From NCBI RefSeq assembly GCF_002899825.2, contig NZ_PPED02000001.1, positions 930,001-994,000 of the forward strand: DNA of 64,000 bases, read 5' to 3'. This document shows, in pieces, positions 1 to 9,025 of the stretch. This DNA is from Chryseobacterium phosphatilyticum (GTDB taxonomy: Bacteria > Bacteroidota > Bacteroidia > Flavobacteriales > Weeksellaceae). Position 1 is the stretch's first letter; every line of letters begins with the position of its first letter. The notes beneath the pieces were generated by a model. That model saw nothing but the letters and a program-made list of their open reading frames with translations, searched no databases and had not been told where the DNA came from. A program made the translations under genes and the position numbers.

Positions 1-2
1 TT

Positions 3-275
3 TTTAATCTTGTTTTTGTATTGCAACAAGAATATAATCTTTCATTAAAGGATGCTTGTGACCGCGCATTTTGCATACATAATGAAGAAATGGAAAAATT
101 ACTTGCTTTACATGCCGAGTACCGTGAATTTGGTGAGTATCAAGAGCATGTTGATAAATTTGTTCATTATGCAGGAGTGGGATTGCAGGGAGTAAATTCT
201 TTTTATCTGGAAACTGAAAGATACCGACATGGCGGAGTGGGATTTGCCTGGCCAGAGGCTGAAACTAAAATGTAA
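3..275 (+). CDS. Terpene synthase, C-terminal fragment (5' part outside window)
   Basis: The reading frame is open to the left edge, so only about 90 C-terminal residues are present. The text NLVFVLQQEYNLSL, then CIHNEE and the closing pattern LETERYR, matches the last helices of bacterial class I terpene cyclases, where a conserved NLVLVLQ-type helix and a W...T-RY terminus are usual. Here the W position reads NSFYLETERY. The metal-binding DDxxD and NSE motifs would lie upstream and cannot be checked. The enzyme would cyclise a prenyl diphosphate. A TTG at position 21 could be mistaken for a start but the homology continues upstream of it. The hairpin just downstream can serve as its terminator. 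Confidence 0.75.
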   Translation, partial: FNLVFVLQQEYNLSLKDACDRAFCIHNEEMEKLLALHAEYREFGEYQEHVDKFVHYAGVGLQGVNSFYLETERYRHGGVGFAWPEAETKM

Positions 276-303
276 ATAAAATTTTTTATTCCCTATATCT
301 GAT

Positions 304-345
304 GAAAAAAAAGAGAAGCAATGTTATATTGCTTCTCTTTTTTAG
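304..345. terminator. Bidirectional rho-independent terminator
   Basis: AAGAGAAGCAAT pairs with ATTGCTTCTCTT around a short GTTAT loop, with A-runs on one side and T-runs on the other. It lies between the terpene synthase (+) and the 3' end of the tRNA array (-) and can stop transcription from both. Confidence 0.85.
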
Positions 346-418
<73 letters not shown>

Positions 419-456
419 GTGTATTTTTAGAGTGCTTACCGAAAACACTTGCTTAG

Positions 457-529
<73 letters not shown>

Positions 530-567
530 GTGTATTTTTAGAGTGTTTACCGAAAACACTTACTTAG

Positions 568-640
<73 letters not shown>

Positions 641-678
641 GTGTATTTTTAGAGTGCTTACCGAAAGCACTTACTTAG

Positions 679-751
<73 letters not shown>

Positions 752-762
752 ATATTGGATTG

Positions 763-770
763 CAAATGTA
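763..770 (-). promoter_or_regulatory. -7 box of the tRNA-fMet array
   Basis: The minus strand reads TACATTTG, a match to the Bacteroidota TAnnTTTG box. The box ends 11 bp before the first tRNA base. No clear -33 TTG is visible. Confidence 0.65.
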
Positions 771-840
771 CGACTTTTTTTTGAAAGTCCTAATTTTTCT
801 TTTAAATAAAGGACTTTTATAAAAACTATTTTATTATTTG

Positions 841-848
841 TATCTTTG
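841..848 (+). promoter_or_regulatory. -7 box of tsaC; implies a leaderless mRNA
   Basis: TATCTTTG matches TAnnTTTG. Only four bases separate it from the ATG at 853, so transcription should start at or within a base or two of the start codon. Confidence 0.6.
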
Positions 849-852
849 TTTT

Positions 853-1464
853 ATGGCAAAAATATTAAAAATTTATCCTGATAACCCGCAGGAAAATCTT
901 ATAAATGAGGTTATTAAAACTTTGAATAATGGTGGTTTGATTATCTATCCTTCAGATACCATTTACGCTTTAGGCTGCAATATTTTTGATATAAAAGCCA
1001 TGGAAAAGCTGGCTCAACTGAAAAAGATGAAGCTGGAGAAGGCAAAGTTTTCGATTATCTGTAATGATCTGAGTCATCTTTCGGACTTTACAAGGCCCAT
1101 TGACACTTCCGTTTTCCGATTTTTGAAGAGCCATCTTCCAGGACCATTTACCTTCATCCTTGATGCCAATAAAAGTTTACCTTTAGCCTATAAGGGTCAT
1201 AAAACGATTGGTATTCGTGTTCCTGACCACCCCATTCCACAACTTATTGTTGAAAAACTGGGGCATCCTATTGCATCAACTTCCATTAAAGATGATGATG
1301 AAATTATTGAATACTCTACTGATCCTGAGCTTATCGCTGAAAAATATGATCATCTTGTAGATATTGTCATTGATTCAGGATATGGTGATAATGTTGCATC
1401 AACGATTGTAGATCTTACTTCCGGAGAACCTGAAATTATCCGTCAGGGAAAGGGAATTATTTAA
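853..1464 (+). CDS. tsaC: L-threonylcarbamoyladenylate synthase (Sua5/YciO/YrdC family)
   Basis: A 203-residue single YrdC-fold protein. It would make threonylcarbamoyl-AMP from threonine, bicarbonate and ATP for t6A modification of ANN-decoding tRNAs. Visible family motifs are YPSDTIYALG (residues 32-41), LEKAKFSII (about 65), LPGPFTFIL (about 105), TIGIRVPDHP (about 125), ASTSIK and ASTIVDLT near the end. The ATG at 853 is chosen over the upstream TTG at 838 because the family homology starts at MAKILKIYPDN. It is first in a same-strand run with CPBP, yaaA and prmC. YciO-like paralogues share the fold, so the exact family member is less certain than the fold. Confidence 0.85.
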   Translation: MAKILKIYPDNPQENLINEVIKTLNNGGLIIYPSDTIYALGCNIFDIKAMEKLAQLKKMKLEKAKFSIICNDLSHLSDFTRPIDTSVFRFLKSHLPGPFTFILDANKSLPLAYKGHKTIGIRVPDHPIPQLIVEKLGHPIASTSIKDDDEIIEYSTDPELIAEKYDHLVDIVIDSGYGDNVASTIVDLTSGEPEIIRQGKGII

Positions 1465-1499
1465 AGGAAAGTTTATCATTCTAGGGGTACAGAGGAAAC

Positions 1500-2207
1500 A
1501 TGGCAATACGAATTAATGGGAAATATTCGATAGGAATTTTACTCACTTTTACACTTCTGGCAGCAGCAATGTTATATGTTTTCCCCGTCATTTATATGAT
1601 GACAGGGATAAAAAACATTACAACATTCACTTTTTCTCTCAGCAGAATTGCGCTCTGGACCATTTTACTGATTCTACTTTTATATAGTAAACTGGTTGAA
1701 AAAGGGCCTTTTTTACTTAAGAAGGAAAATAAATTTGCCTTATCGTTTTCTATCAAGTCCATCATCAGTCTATATCTTATCTGTGTTGTCGGCGGGGCAT
1801 TGATCAATGCAGCACTTCAGTTCATAACTCAGGAAAAAATGAGTGATAAACTTTTTGAACTTACATCAATTTTTAGAAATAATTATTTTTTAATTATTTT
1901 TACCTGCTTTACGGCAGGTGCTGTGGAAGAATTTCTGATGCGTGGGTATATACAACCCAGGATTGAAAACATATATAATAGTCCGATTTCAGGAGTTTTG
2001 GTTTCAGCTATCTTGTTTGGAATTTTACACAGTACATACGGAACCATAGGTCAGGTTGCTATTCCTTTCTTTATTGGACTCGTTTTTGCCTTATTTTATA
2101 AAAAATATTCAAATATTAAAATTCTGATCATCTGTCATTTTATGATTGACTTTGTGTCATTGATGATTATGAATAGTCTTGATATTAAACACTTATCTGT
2201 ATTTTAA
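1500..2207 (+). CDS. CPBP family intramembrane glutamic endopeptidase
   Basis: A 235-residue polytopic membrane protein with about seven or eight hydrophobic segments. The CPBP (Abi/Rce1-like) signature is present in order: EEFLMRG near residue 142 (EExxxR), FGILHS near 173 (FxxxH) and CHFMIDF near 212 (HxxxD/N type). These residues form the catalytic site in the CAAX-protease/bacteriocin-processing superfamily. The substrate is unknown. Some members process or give immunity to peptides, which is worth noting in a genome rich in GG-leader peptides, but nothing local links them. It starts 35 bp after tsaC and ends 4 bp before yaaA. Confidence 0.85.
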   Translation: MAIRINGKYSIGILLTFTLLAAAMLYVFPVIYMMTGIKNITTFTFSLSRIALWTILLILLLYSKLVEKGPFLLKKENKFALSFSIKSIISLYLICVVGGALINAALQFITQEKMSDKLFELTSIFRNNYFLIIFTCFTAGAVEEFLMRGYIQPRIENIYNSPISGVLVSAILFGILHSTYGTIGQVAIPFFIGLVFALFYKKYSNIKILIICHFMIDFVSLMIMNSLDIKHLSVF

Positions 2208-2211
2208 CATT

Positions 2212-2970
2212 ATGAAAATTGTAACATCCCCTGCGAAATTAATGAATGTAGAAAACTCAACAGACCTGTTGAAATCAACTACTCCAAAATTTATTGAAAA
2301 TGCAGCATTTATACAATCTTATTTAAAAGAGAAGTCTCCAAAATATCTTTCCGAGCTCATGGAAATATCTCCAAAGCTGGCAGATGAAAACTGGGAAAGA
2401 AACCAAAAATGGAAATCCAAACCTACATCCAAAGAATCTGCACCTGCAATGTTTGCTTTTACAGGAGAAGTGTACAGAGGATTAGATGCCAAAACACTGG
2501 ATAAAGATGCGGTAGATTACCTGCAAAAGAATTACAGAATGCTTTCCGGGCTGTATGGTCTGTTGAGACCATCTGATAGAGTAATGCTTTACCGCTTGGA
2601 AATGGGACGTCCCTTTAAGTTTGATCAATATAAAAACTTATATGACTTCTGGAGAGAAAAGATTACTGAACAACTGAATTCTGAGATGAAAAAAGGTGAA
2701 GTTCTTCTTCATCTTGCCAGCAATGAATATGGAAAAGTAATCGACAGAAAGAAACTCAACCATCCTGTTGTTGATTTTGATTTTTATGAATTAAAAGATG
2801 GAAAACTAAAAACCATCGTAGTATATACCAAACATGCAAGAGGTCTCGTCGTGAGATATTGTGCAGAAACAAACGCTAAAACGTTAGACGATGTCAAAGG
2901 ATTCAACTATGAAGGGTATAGAATTGACGAGGAAAAATCTACAGATACAAAACTGGTTTTTACAAGATAG
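2212..2970 (+). CDS. yaaA: Peroxide stress protein YaaA (UPF0246)
   Basis: 252 residues beginning MKIVTSPAKLM, the typical start of the YaaA/DUF328 family. The conserved motifs SGLYGLLRP (about residue 115), YDFW and LASNEY follow. In E. coli the protein lowers damage from free iron during peroxide stress. The ATG at 2212 is preferred to the ATG at 2179, which lies inside the CPBP gene and adds eleven residues without homology. The stop codon directly abuts the ATG of prmC, so the two are likely translationally coupled. Confidence 0.9.
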   Translation: MKIVTSPAKLMNVENSTDLLKSTTPKFIENAAFIQSYLKEKSPKYLSELMEISPKLADENWERNQKWKSKPTSKESAPAMFAFTGEVYRGLDAKTLDKDAVDYLQKNYRMLSGLYGLLRPSDRVMLYRLEMGRPFKFDQYKNLYDFWREKITEQLNSEMKKGEVLLHLASNEYGKVIDRKKLNHPVVDFDFYELKDGKLKTIVVYTKHARGLVVRYCAETNAKTLDDVKGFNYEGYRIDEEKSTDTKLVFTR

Positions 2971-3819
2971 ATGACAATTTCAGCATTTAAAAAATATTTC
3001 AAAACTGAACTTTCCGACCTTTATACCGAGTCGGAAAGTGCTTTTTTATCCTCTATATTTTTACATAAAATTGTTGGTTTTGACAATTTCCAACAAAGAA
3101 GGCTTTCCGAACAGGAGCTTTTAGTGGATGATGAACAGCAACTTTGCAGTATAATTTCCCAATTAAAGACAGGCAAACCCTACCAGCAGATCATGGGAGA
3201 AAGTGAATTTTACGGAATGAAATTCTTTGTTGACGAAAATGTACTGATTCCACGTCCTGAAACAGAAGAACTTCTAGAAATAGCCATCCGTGAAATTCAG
3301 GACTTACGATTTAATGCTCAGGTTGTAAAGATATTGGATATCGGAACGGGAAGCGGTGTTATTCCCCTTGTTTTAAAAAAACATTTTCCAGAGGCACAAG
3401 TCTCTTCCATTGACTTCTCTGCAGAAGCTTTACAAACAGCTCAACGAAATGCAGAATATCACCAACTGGATATAACTTTTATTCATGCTGATTATCTGGA
3501 TTTTGAACTCAAAGAACAATATGATATTATTATTTCAAATCCTCCTTATATCGGCATAGAAGAAGAAGTTGAAATTGCTGACTCTGTTAAAGAATTTGAA
3601 CCTAAAATGGCACTCTTCTCTCCTACTTCTGATGCATTGATCTTTTACAGAAAAATTGCACAAGACTCTAAAAAACACCTCAATAGCGGAGGCCTTTTAT
3701 TTTTAGAAATCAACCAGAAATTAGGTCCGGAAACATTGGAATTGTACCATTACTTTTCCAAAGCCCGATTGCTAAAAGATTTGTCTGAAAATGACAGGTT
3801 TATTTATGGAAAAAAGTAA
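2971..3819 (+). CDS. prmC: Peptide chain release factor N5-glutamine methyltransferase
   Basis: A 282-residue class I methyltransferase that methylates the GGQ glutamine of RF1/RF2. An N-terminal helical domain (residues 1-95, with GKPYQQIMGESEFYG and VLIPRPETE) precedes the SAM site ILDIGTGSGVIPL (about 121) and the substrate motif SNPPYIG (about 188). Length and order are normal for PrmC. It is the last gene of the tsaC-CPBP-yaaA-prmC run. Confidence 0.95.
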   Translation: MTISAFKKYFKTELSDLYTESESAFLSSIFLHKIVGFDNFQQRRLSEQELLVDDEQQLCSIISQLKTGKPYQQIMGESEFYGMKFFVDENVLIPRPETEELLEIAIREIQDLRFNAQVVKILDIGTGSGVIPLVLKKHFPEAQVSSIDFSAEALQTAQRNAEYHQLDITFIHADYLDFELKEQYDIIISNPPYIGIEEEVEIADSVKEFEPKMALFSPTSDALIFYRKIAQDSKKHLNSGGLLFLEINQKLGPETLELYHYFSKARLLKDLSENDRFIYGKK

Positions 3820-3917
3820 GTGTATTAATCCATGATAAGTCAATTATTTTCAAGGCTTTAATAAATATTTTTTGTTAATTTCGCTGGACAACTCATTAAA
3901 ACAAAAACATTTCACTC

Positions 3918-4277
3918 ATGGTAATCAAATCCCATCATATTAACAATACAAAAATTGCAGAAGTAGTTTCCGATGAAATCATCATCCGATCTGCCGAAGA
4001 TGGACTGGATCTTATGGGAAATATTTATTACCAGGGATTTGATAAAGTTGTTCTCTACGAAAAAAATATTACCCCTGGTTTTTTTGATCTGAAAACAAAA
4101 ATTGCCGGTGAAATTCTTCAGAAATTTTCAAACTATCGTATCGGATTGGCTATTGTTGGTGACTTCAGTAAATATGAAAGCAAAAGCATGAAGGATTTTA
4201 TTTTTGAAAGCAACAAAACAAAACATATTAATTTTGTAGAATTGCTGGAAGAAGCATTAGAGAATTTTTCAAAATAA
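3918..4277 (+). CDS. DUF4180 domain-containing protein
   Basis: A 119-residue cytoplasmic protein. The segments SAEDGLDLMGN, ITPGFFDLKTKIAGEILQKF, NYRIGLAIVGDFS and SKSMKDFIFESN are the recognisable core of DUF4180, a family of unknown function. It is set apart from prmC by about 100 bp and followed by a strong terminator, so it is probably a monocistronic gene. Confidence 0.85.
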   Translation: MVIKSHHINNTKIAEVVSDEIIIRSAEDGLDLMGNIYYQGFDKVVLYEKNITPGFFDLKTKIAGEILQKFSNYRIGLAIVGDFSKYESKSMKDFIFESNKTKHINFVELLEEALENFSK

Positions 4278-4329
4278 TTTAATTTTCTTAATTTGAAATA
4301 AACAATAAAGATTAATTCATTCAAATATG

Positions 4330-4357
4330 CCCATAAAATAATTTTATGGGGTTTTTA
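4330..4357 (+). terminator. Rho-independent terminator of the DUF4180 gene
   Basis: CCCATAAAAT pairs with ATTTTATGGG across a one-base loop centre, followed by GTTTTTATTTT. Confidence 0.8.
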
Positions 4358-4531
4358 TTTTCATTTTTTTTAAATAAAAGTATTTCAGAATGTTACCATT
4401 TTGCTACCGAAAAATAATCTATAAAATAGATAAAATAAATAATAATTTAAATAATAAATTTATTTTTAATTAAAAATATAAATAAAAATAAATTTAACTC
4501 CTGAGATACAATGGATTAACGTAATTTTTCC

Positions 4532-4539
4532 TATATTTG
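4532..4539 (+). promoter_or_regulatory. -7 promoter box upstream of the secreted-protein pair
   Basis: TATATTTG is a full match to TAnnTTTG. It would give a transcript with a leader of about 300 nt before the gene at 4847. Confidence 0.55.
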
Positions 4540-4846
4540 CAACAAACACAAGAGGTATGAATTTTAGTTATTTACCAGCCGAACAATATTGATATCATCA
4601 TATTAAGGCTTTTAACTCACATTTTTTTCACTCTTTTTTTAACAGAAATTTTACAGAATCTCTTCTTAGAAGTTCTTATAATTCCTGTAGCAACTTTTGT
4701 GTGCGTAGATTAAATCTTATAATGCAGTACAACTTACTGTTATAATTTTTTTTCTACCATTCAATGCTATTTTATTAAAAAACTTAAACCATAAAACACA
4801 AATCATTTCATAGATCACAAACCTTAACAAAAAAATAAATTACACT

Positions 4847-5425
4847 ATGATGAAAAATCATTTCTTATCCTTCGCTTTTTTATGCATCGCTTTATTCTGT
4901 AACGCCCAGGTAGGGATCAATACTCCTGCTCCTGATAATAGTGCTGCTCTTGATGTTTACAGTCAAAATCGGGGAATGCTGATTCCCAGACTCACGACTG
5001 CTCAAAGAAATGCAATTACAAGCCCCGCCAATTCACTTCTAATTTATGACACTGATAAAAAATGTTTAAGCCAGAACATTGGTACTCCAACTAGTCCCGA
5101 TTGGTTATGCATCAGTGGTAATGCAGTTAAAATGTTTTATATGCCAAGTGTTTCTTTTGATACTTCCAGAAATGCCACTGCTCAAACTAAAGATTTATAT
5201 ACATTATACAAGAATCAATTTGGTTCTCCGAAAGCTAAAAGTACGAGTGCACCAGCATCTATTCCTTTTTTCCCGTCCAATAGAGACCTTTATTATTATG
5301 TAACGGACGCGGATTCCAATGTATTCAGTAACATCTCTATTTCGGATACAGGGGTCATGACTTATGATGTAAAAGCCGCAGCAACAGATTGCTCTTTTAT
5401 TAATATTGTTTTTGTAGTGAAATAA
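4847..5425 (+). CDS. Secreted hypothetical protein
   Basis: 192 residues with a Sec signal peptide (FLCIALFCNAQ) followed by VGINTPAPDNSAALDVYSQNRG, a start common to many exported Flavobacteriia proteins of unknown role. The rest is a small beta-rich domain with no motif I recognise. No C-terminal type IX sorting domain is visible, so it may stay periplasmic or reach the surface another way. It is followed after 8 bp by the lectin-like gene and both probably share the long-leader promoter at 4532. Confidence 0.75.
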   Translation: MMKNHFLSFAFLCIALFCNAQVGINTPAPDNSAALDVYSQNRGMLIPRLTTAQRNAITSPANSLLIYDTDKKCLSQNIGTPTSPDWLCISGNAVKMFYMPSVSFDTSRNATAQTKDLYTLYKNQFGSPKAKSTSAPASIPFFPSNRDLYYYVTDADSNVFSNISISDTGVMTYDVKAAATDCSFINIVFVVK

Positions 5426-5433
5426 TTTGAGTT

Positions 5434-6990
5434 ATGATGAAAAGTATCTCAGTTTCAGTATACAATAAGCTTTTATTTATTTCTTTATTGTTTATTTTTT
5501 CTCAAAACATCAGAGCGCAAAATGAACAAGGAACAGGTTATCCCTATTTCGTGAACTTTACTCAGGGATTACAACCTCAGGAAGCTTATAAAGTAACAAC
5601 AAGTGGTGTTCAAAATGATGCAACTTTTACTACTGATGGCTTACGTTTGACCAGAAATGTGAATAATATTTCCGGTGGGGTTATATTAGCTGATAAAATA
5701 TTTAAAAGTGATCAGGGAATAAAATTTGAATTCGAATATGTAATCTATGGCGGAGACTCCAATGGAGGAGATGGTATTTCTATATTTTTAGTAGATGGGT
5801 CAATTCCCAAACAACAACTCAATATTGGATCTTACGGAGGTGGATTAGGCTATACTCATGTGATGAGAACCTCGAGATGGGGAGGAAATTTAGAGGGGCT
5901 GAGAGGAGCTTATTTAGGAATTGGTCTGGATGAATTTGGAAATTTTAAAACCAGATTCCTTCAGGGAGACAGAACAAGAAACGGACTTACTGATGTATCA
6001 TTAGCTGGGGGGCGTAGTAATGTAACTTTAAGAGGTAAGCGAGGAAATCAATATTTATCATCTTCAGAACCTGCCGGATATAATGGGTATCCATTATTGT
6101 ACAGCACAGCGACCAATGTGGCTCCTTCAAGTAATAACCGTTCCGTCTACCTGGATGTTCAGACCGGTAAGCATGTGGGTATTAAAAATCCCAACTTTGG
6201 CCAGTTCAATATGGAAAATGGTGGAACTTCAATTCCTCAAAGTGATACGGATGCGAGATTTCGTAAAGCCTATGTAACATTAGTCCCTAATCCTTCAGGT
6301 GGTTATAATGTTACCCTGGAGATTCAGCATGGTACTGTTAAAGAGAAAATCGTTGATAATTATTACTATCCCACATCTTTAAAATATACGGAGAATGCCA
6401 TGCAAAACAATCAGGTAAGAACCCTGGACACTTCACCTCCTGCTACTTTCAGGATTGGATTTGCAGCCTCAACGGGTGCTGCTAAAAATATCCATTTATT
6501 AAAAAACCTGGGAGTAAGTAAACCATATGCAGCCGAAGTAACAGATGATTTGTTTGCAGGATGTCCTAAAATAAAATCAATATACTCCCCCTTATTAAAT
6601 GATGCTGCTTATTCTAAAAGAAACGGGCAAAATCCTCCTACGGCTTCTTATGATAATATTGATTTCAACTCGTTCAGATTTTTGGATATTAATGGTGCTG
6701 TCATTCCAAATATTGTAGGTGGAGTTTACACGAATAATGAAGGTACCTGGACCTATTATCCATCTACCGGAAAACTTTCTTTCAAACCAGCTGATGGTTT
6801 TACCGGAGTTGCTCAGATACGATATGACATAAAAGGTGGAGGCAGAGACGGAACCGAGATTCCTTATAATCAGGAAGATTACAGATCTATGCCCGGATTA
6901 ATACAAGTCAACATCTCAAATTCAAACAATTGCAGTAAGGCCTGCGTTATTTCGAATAAAAATGTAACTCAAAAGATAAAAACTGAGTAA
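5434..6990 (+). CDS. Secreted L-type lectin-like protein with CshA-type repeat
   Basis: 518 residues. A signal peptide (FISLLFIFSQNIRAQ) is followed by an L-type lectin-like domain (residues about 30-355). Visible lectin-fold features are GGDSNGGDGISIFLVDG, GSYGGGLGYT and RGAYLGIGLDEFGNF. A short C-terminal module (about 370-490) with GTWTYYPSTGKLSFKPADGFTGVA resembles CshA-type fibril repeats. No type A or type B T9SS sorting domain is recognisable at the end. It probably binds glycans at or outside the cell surface. It is co-oriented with the preceding secreted protein and ends in a strong hairpin. Confidence 0.75.
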   Translation: MMKSISVSVYNKLLFISLLFIFSQNIRAQNEQGTGYPYFVNFTQGLQPQEAYKVTTSGVQNDATFTTDGLRLTRNVNNISGGVILADKIFKSDQGIKFEFEYVIYGGDSNGGDGISIFLVDGSIPKQQLNIGSYGGGLGYTHVMRTSRWGGNLEGLRGAYLGIGLDEFGNFKTRFLQGDRTRNGLTDVSLAGGRSNVTLRGKRGNQYLSSSEPAGYNGYPLLYSTATNVAPSSNNRSVYLDVQTGKHVGIKNPNFGQFNMENGGTSIPQSDTDARFRKAYVTLVPNPSGGYNVTLEIQHGTVKEKIVDNYYYPTSLKYTENAMQNNQVRTLDTSPPATFRIGFAASTGAAKNIHLLKNLGVSKPYAAEVTDDLFAGCPKIKSIYSPLLNDAAYSKRNGQNPPTASYDNIDFNSFRFLDINGAVIPNIVGGVYTNNEGTWTYYPSTGKLSFKPADGFTGVAQIRYDIKGGGRDGTEIPYNQEDYRSMPGLIQVNISNSNNCSKACVISNKNVTQKIKTE

Positions 6991-7007
6991 GAATCAGTAA
7001 GAAACTC

Positions 7008-7056
7008 ATCATCCTAAAGCTTCTTCTTAGAACATGCTTTAGGATGATTTTTATTA
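7008..7056. terminator. Terminator after the lectin-like gene
   Basis: ATCATCCTAAAGC pairs perfectly with GCTTTAGGATGAT and is followed by TTTTTATT. It sits between convergent genes; the T-run favours use by the + strand gene. Confidence 0.9.
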
Positions 7057-7112
7057 AAAGGCACTATATTAATTCAGTAAGCTCAAAAATACCTTTAGCT
7101 CAATGCAAAAAA

Positions 7113-8084
7113 TCACGGTATTTTCACTAGACTAAAGTATTCAATAGCATCCTGTAACGCCTTGTCTATAGATTTATACCGAATACCAAGTTCCTCTACT
7201 GATTTTCGGTTGGAATAGTAATTATGAACCTGAAGAGCTTTCATATTGGAAGTACAGAGATTCGTTTTTATATTCATCTTTCTCAGCCCATCCCCTATCC
7301 AACCCAGAATACTGATAACTGTATCAGGAATCGGAATCATAACTGTTTTCTGATTGGTAATATGATTTACTTTTTTAAAAAAATCTTTATACTTTAGGTT
7401 TTCATGGGCTAAAAGGTATTTTTCACCACTTTTCCCGTATTCGATAGCTTGTACAACTCCTTGTGCTGCATCTTCTGCATGAACAAAATTTTTCCCGCCT
7501 TTAGGATAGAAAATCACTCTCTTTTTCCATGCCCAAAAGATTATTTTTCCAGAACTTGGCTTATGATCATATTTACCTATCATAAAAGTAGGATTAAGAA
7601 TAATGAGCTGTGTTTTTCCAGCATGCTGCAACAAATAATCCTCTGCTTCCATTTTGCTTTGAGCATACATTGATTTTGTAAAAGGATAAAGTGGAGAACT
7701 GTTTTCATTTCCCGGATTTTTCCGGCTTCCATATCCTAATGTATTAGCTGAACTTATAAAGATAAATCTTTTGACACCGCAAGCTTTTGCCTGCGTAAAC
7801 AAACTCAGTGTTCCGTCATAATTCACCCGTTTATAATCTTCGTAAGTAACAAGATCCTGCCGGGTTTCGGCAGCAATATGAATAAGACTGTCTATTTCGG
7901 GAAGAAATGAAGAAATATCGGCAAATAAATCTCCTTCAATAAGCTTCAGATTCTCGTTCTTTTCACCCAAATAGCTGCTTTTCTTGCGCACCAAAGCAAT
8001 AACAAAATAACCATCTTTTAACAATTTAATTATAACATTCGCTCCCAGAAGCCCTGTAGCTCCGGTAATAAAAATTTTCTTCAT
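7113..8084 (-). CDS. NAD-dependent epimerase/dehydratase (extended SDR)
   Basis: 323 residues with the N-terminal nucleotide-binding motif TGATGLLG (residues 7-14), the HIAAET segment, SSANTLGYG and the catalytic YAQSK (YxxxK). The C-terminal half resembles dihydroflavonol-4-reductase-like and 3-beta-HSD-like reductases. The substrate cannot be told. Its ATG overlaps the stop of the upstream SDR gene by four bases (ATGA), so the two are translationally coupled and probably act on one pathway. Confidence 0.85.
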   Translation of the reverse strand: MKKIFITGATGLLGANVIIKLLKDGYFVIALVRKKSSYLGEKNENLKLIEGDLFADISSFLPEIDSLIHIAAETRQDLVTYEDYKRVNYDGTLSLFTQAKACGVKRFIFISSANTLGYGSRKNPGNENSSPLYPFTKSMYAQSKMEAEDYLLQHAGKTQLIILNPTFMIGKYDHKPSSGKIIFWAWKKRVIFYPKGGKNFVHAEDAAQGVVQAIEYGKSGEKYLLAHENLKYKDFFKKVNHITNQKTVMIPIPDTVISILGWIGDGLRKMNIKTNLCTSNMKALQVHNYYSNRKSVEELGIRYKSIDKALQDAIEYFSLVKIP

Positions 8085-8866
8085 GCTTCAATTTCTTTTT
8101 TTATGGCCTGAGTCATCAACGGCAGCTTTATCCAGATTGGCAAAATTTTCATAACCAGCCAACTTATTGGATTCACCATAATTACGGAATCTTTTTTAAA
8201 TAGCTGCCGGATGCTGTATGATGCCACGTTATCAGGATCCAAAAGCGTCAGTTTACCCCAAAACCCCTGTTTTTCAATCCTTTTACAGACATCAGCGTTG
8301 GTTTTCATCGCACCCGGATTCACAACACTTACAAAAACATTGGTGTCTTTTAATTCTTCATGTAAGCCTCTGGAAAATGAATGAATAAACGTTTTGGATG
8401 CAGGATAAACCGTTTTAAATCCAATGGGAGAAAAAGCCGCCATACTGGAAACATTCAGGATATACGCCCTGGGTTGTCTTAAAAGATTGGGCAAAAGCTG
8501 GTGGGTAATCAATGATGTTGCGGCCACATTAACCTGTAGAATTGTATTGATATAGTCTGAGGTCGCTTCTGTAAACTTTTTCGTTCCCCCAAGGCCCGCA
8601 TTATTGATTAAAAGATGAATATTAAAGGATTGGTTGAGCCATTCCGTAAGCTTCATCACGTTTTTATTCACCGAAAGATCAACTTCATAATAATGAGCCT
8701 TTATAGGATAGTTTTCCTCTAATTTCCGACAAAGATCTTCAAGCTTCTGACCCGGAAGGCTTACCAAAATAAGATTGATATGTTTCTTTGCCAGGTTTTC
8801 TGCAAATGCTTTTCCTAAACCCTGGCTTGCTCCTGTAACCACGGCGTATGATTCTTGGGTATCCAT
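8081..8866 (-). CDS. Classical SDR family oxidoreductase
   Basis: 261 residues with TGASQGLGK (cofactor binding), NNAGLGG, SSMAAFSP and the YPASK catalytic tetrad. The long hydrophobic C-terminal end (MKILPIWIKLPLM) suggests membrane contact, as in acyl- or sterol-reductase-like SDRs. The upstream box TAGATTTG (8886-8893 on the minus strand) is a plausible promoter for this two-gene operon. Confidence 0.85.
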   Translation of the reverse strand: MDTQESYAVVTGASQGLGKAFAENLAKKHINLILVSLPGQKLEDLCRKLEENYPIKAHYYEVDLSVNKNVMKLTEWLNQSFNIHLLINNAGLGGTKKFTEATSDYINTILQVNVAATSLITHQLLPNLLRQPRAYILNVSSMAAFSPIGFKTVYPASKTFIHSFSRGLHEELKDTNVFVSVVNPGAMKTNADVCKRIEKQGFWGKLTLLDPDNVASYSIRQLFKKDSVIMVNPISWLVMKILPIWIKLPLMTQAIKKEIEA

Positions 8867-8885
8867 AATATTAAATTTTACAGTA

Positions 8886-8893
8886 CAAATCTA
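8886..8893 (-). promoter_or_regulatory. -7 box for the two-SDR operon
   Basis: The minus strand reads TAGATTTG, 19 bp before the ATG at 8866. Confidence 0.5.
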
Positions 8894-9025
8894 TTATGGA
8901 AATGCTCTTTCTATGTTCAAGTTGATCTGAACGAACCTATTTTTATACACAAAAAAAATAAAAAATAATAATTTGATTAACAGCAACTTAAACAAAAACA
9001 AAAGTAAAACTTTATAAATCGGAAC

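Larger units (their letters stand above)
4278..4846. other. AT-rich intergenic region with a terminator and a promoter with long 5' UTR
   Basis: This 569-bp stretch holds the DUF4180 terminator (4330-4357), a very AT-rich segment, and a TATATTTG box (4532-4539) about 310 bp before the next gene. The intervening leader contains an 11-codon ORF starting at 4557 (MNFSYLPAEQY) but nothing resembling a known RNA. No larger gene is seen. Confidence 0.6.

Noticed and set aside
1500..2207. CPBP protease as an immunity protein for the GG-leader peptides
   Set aside because: It is 20 kb or more from any peptide gene and is embedded in a tsaC-yaaA-prmC run; nothing in the sequence links them.
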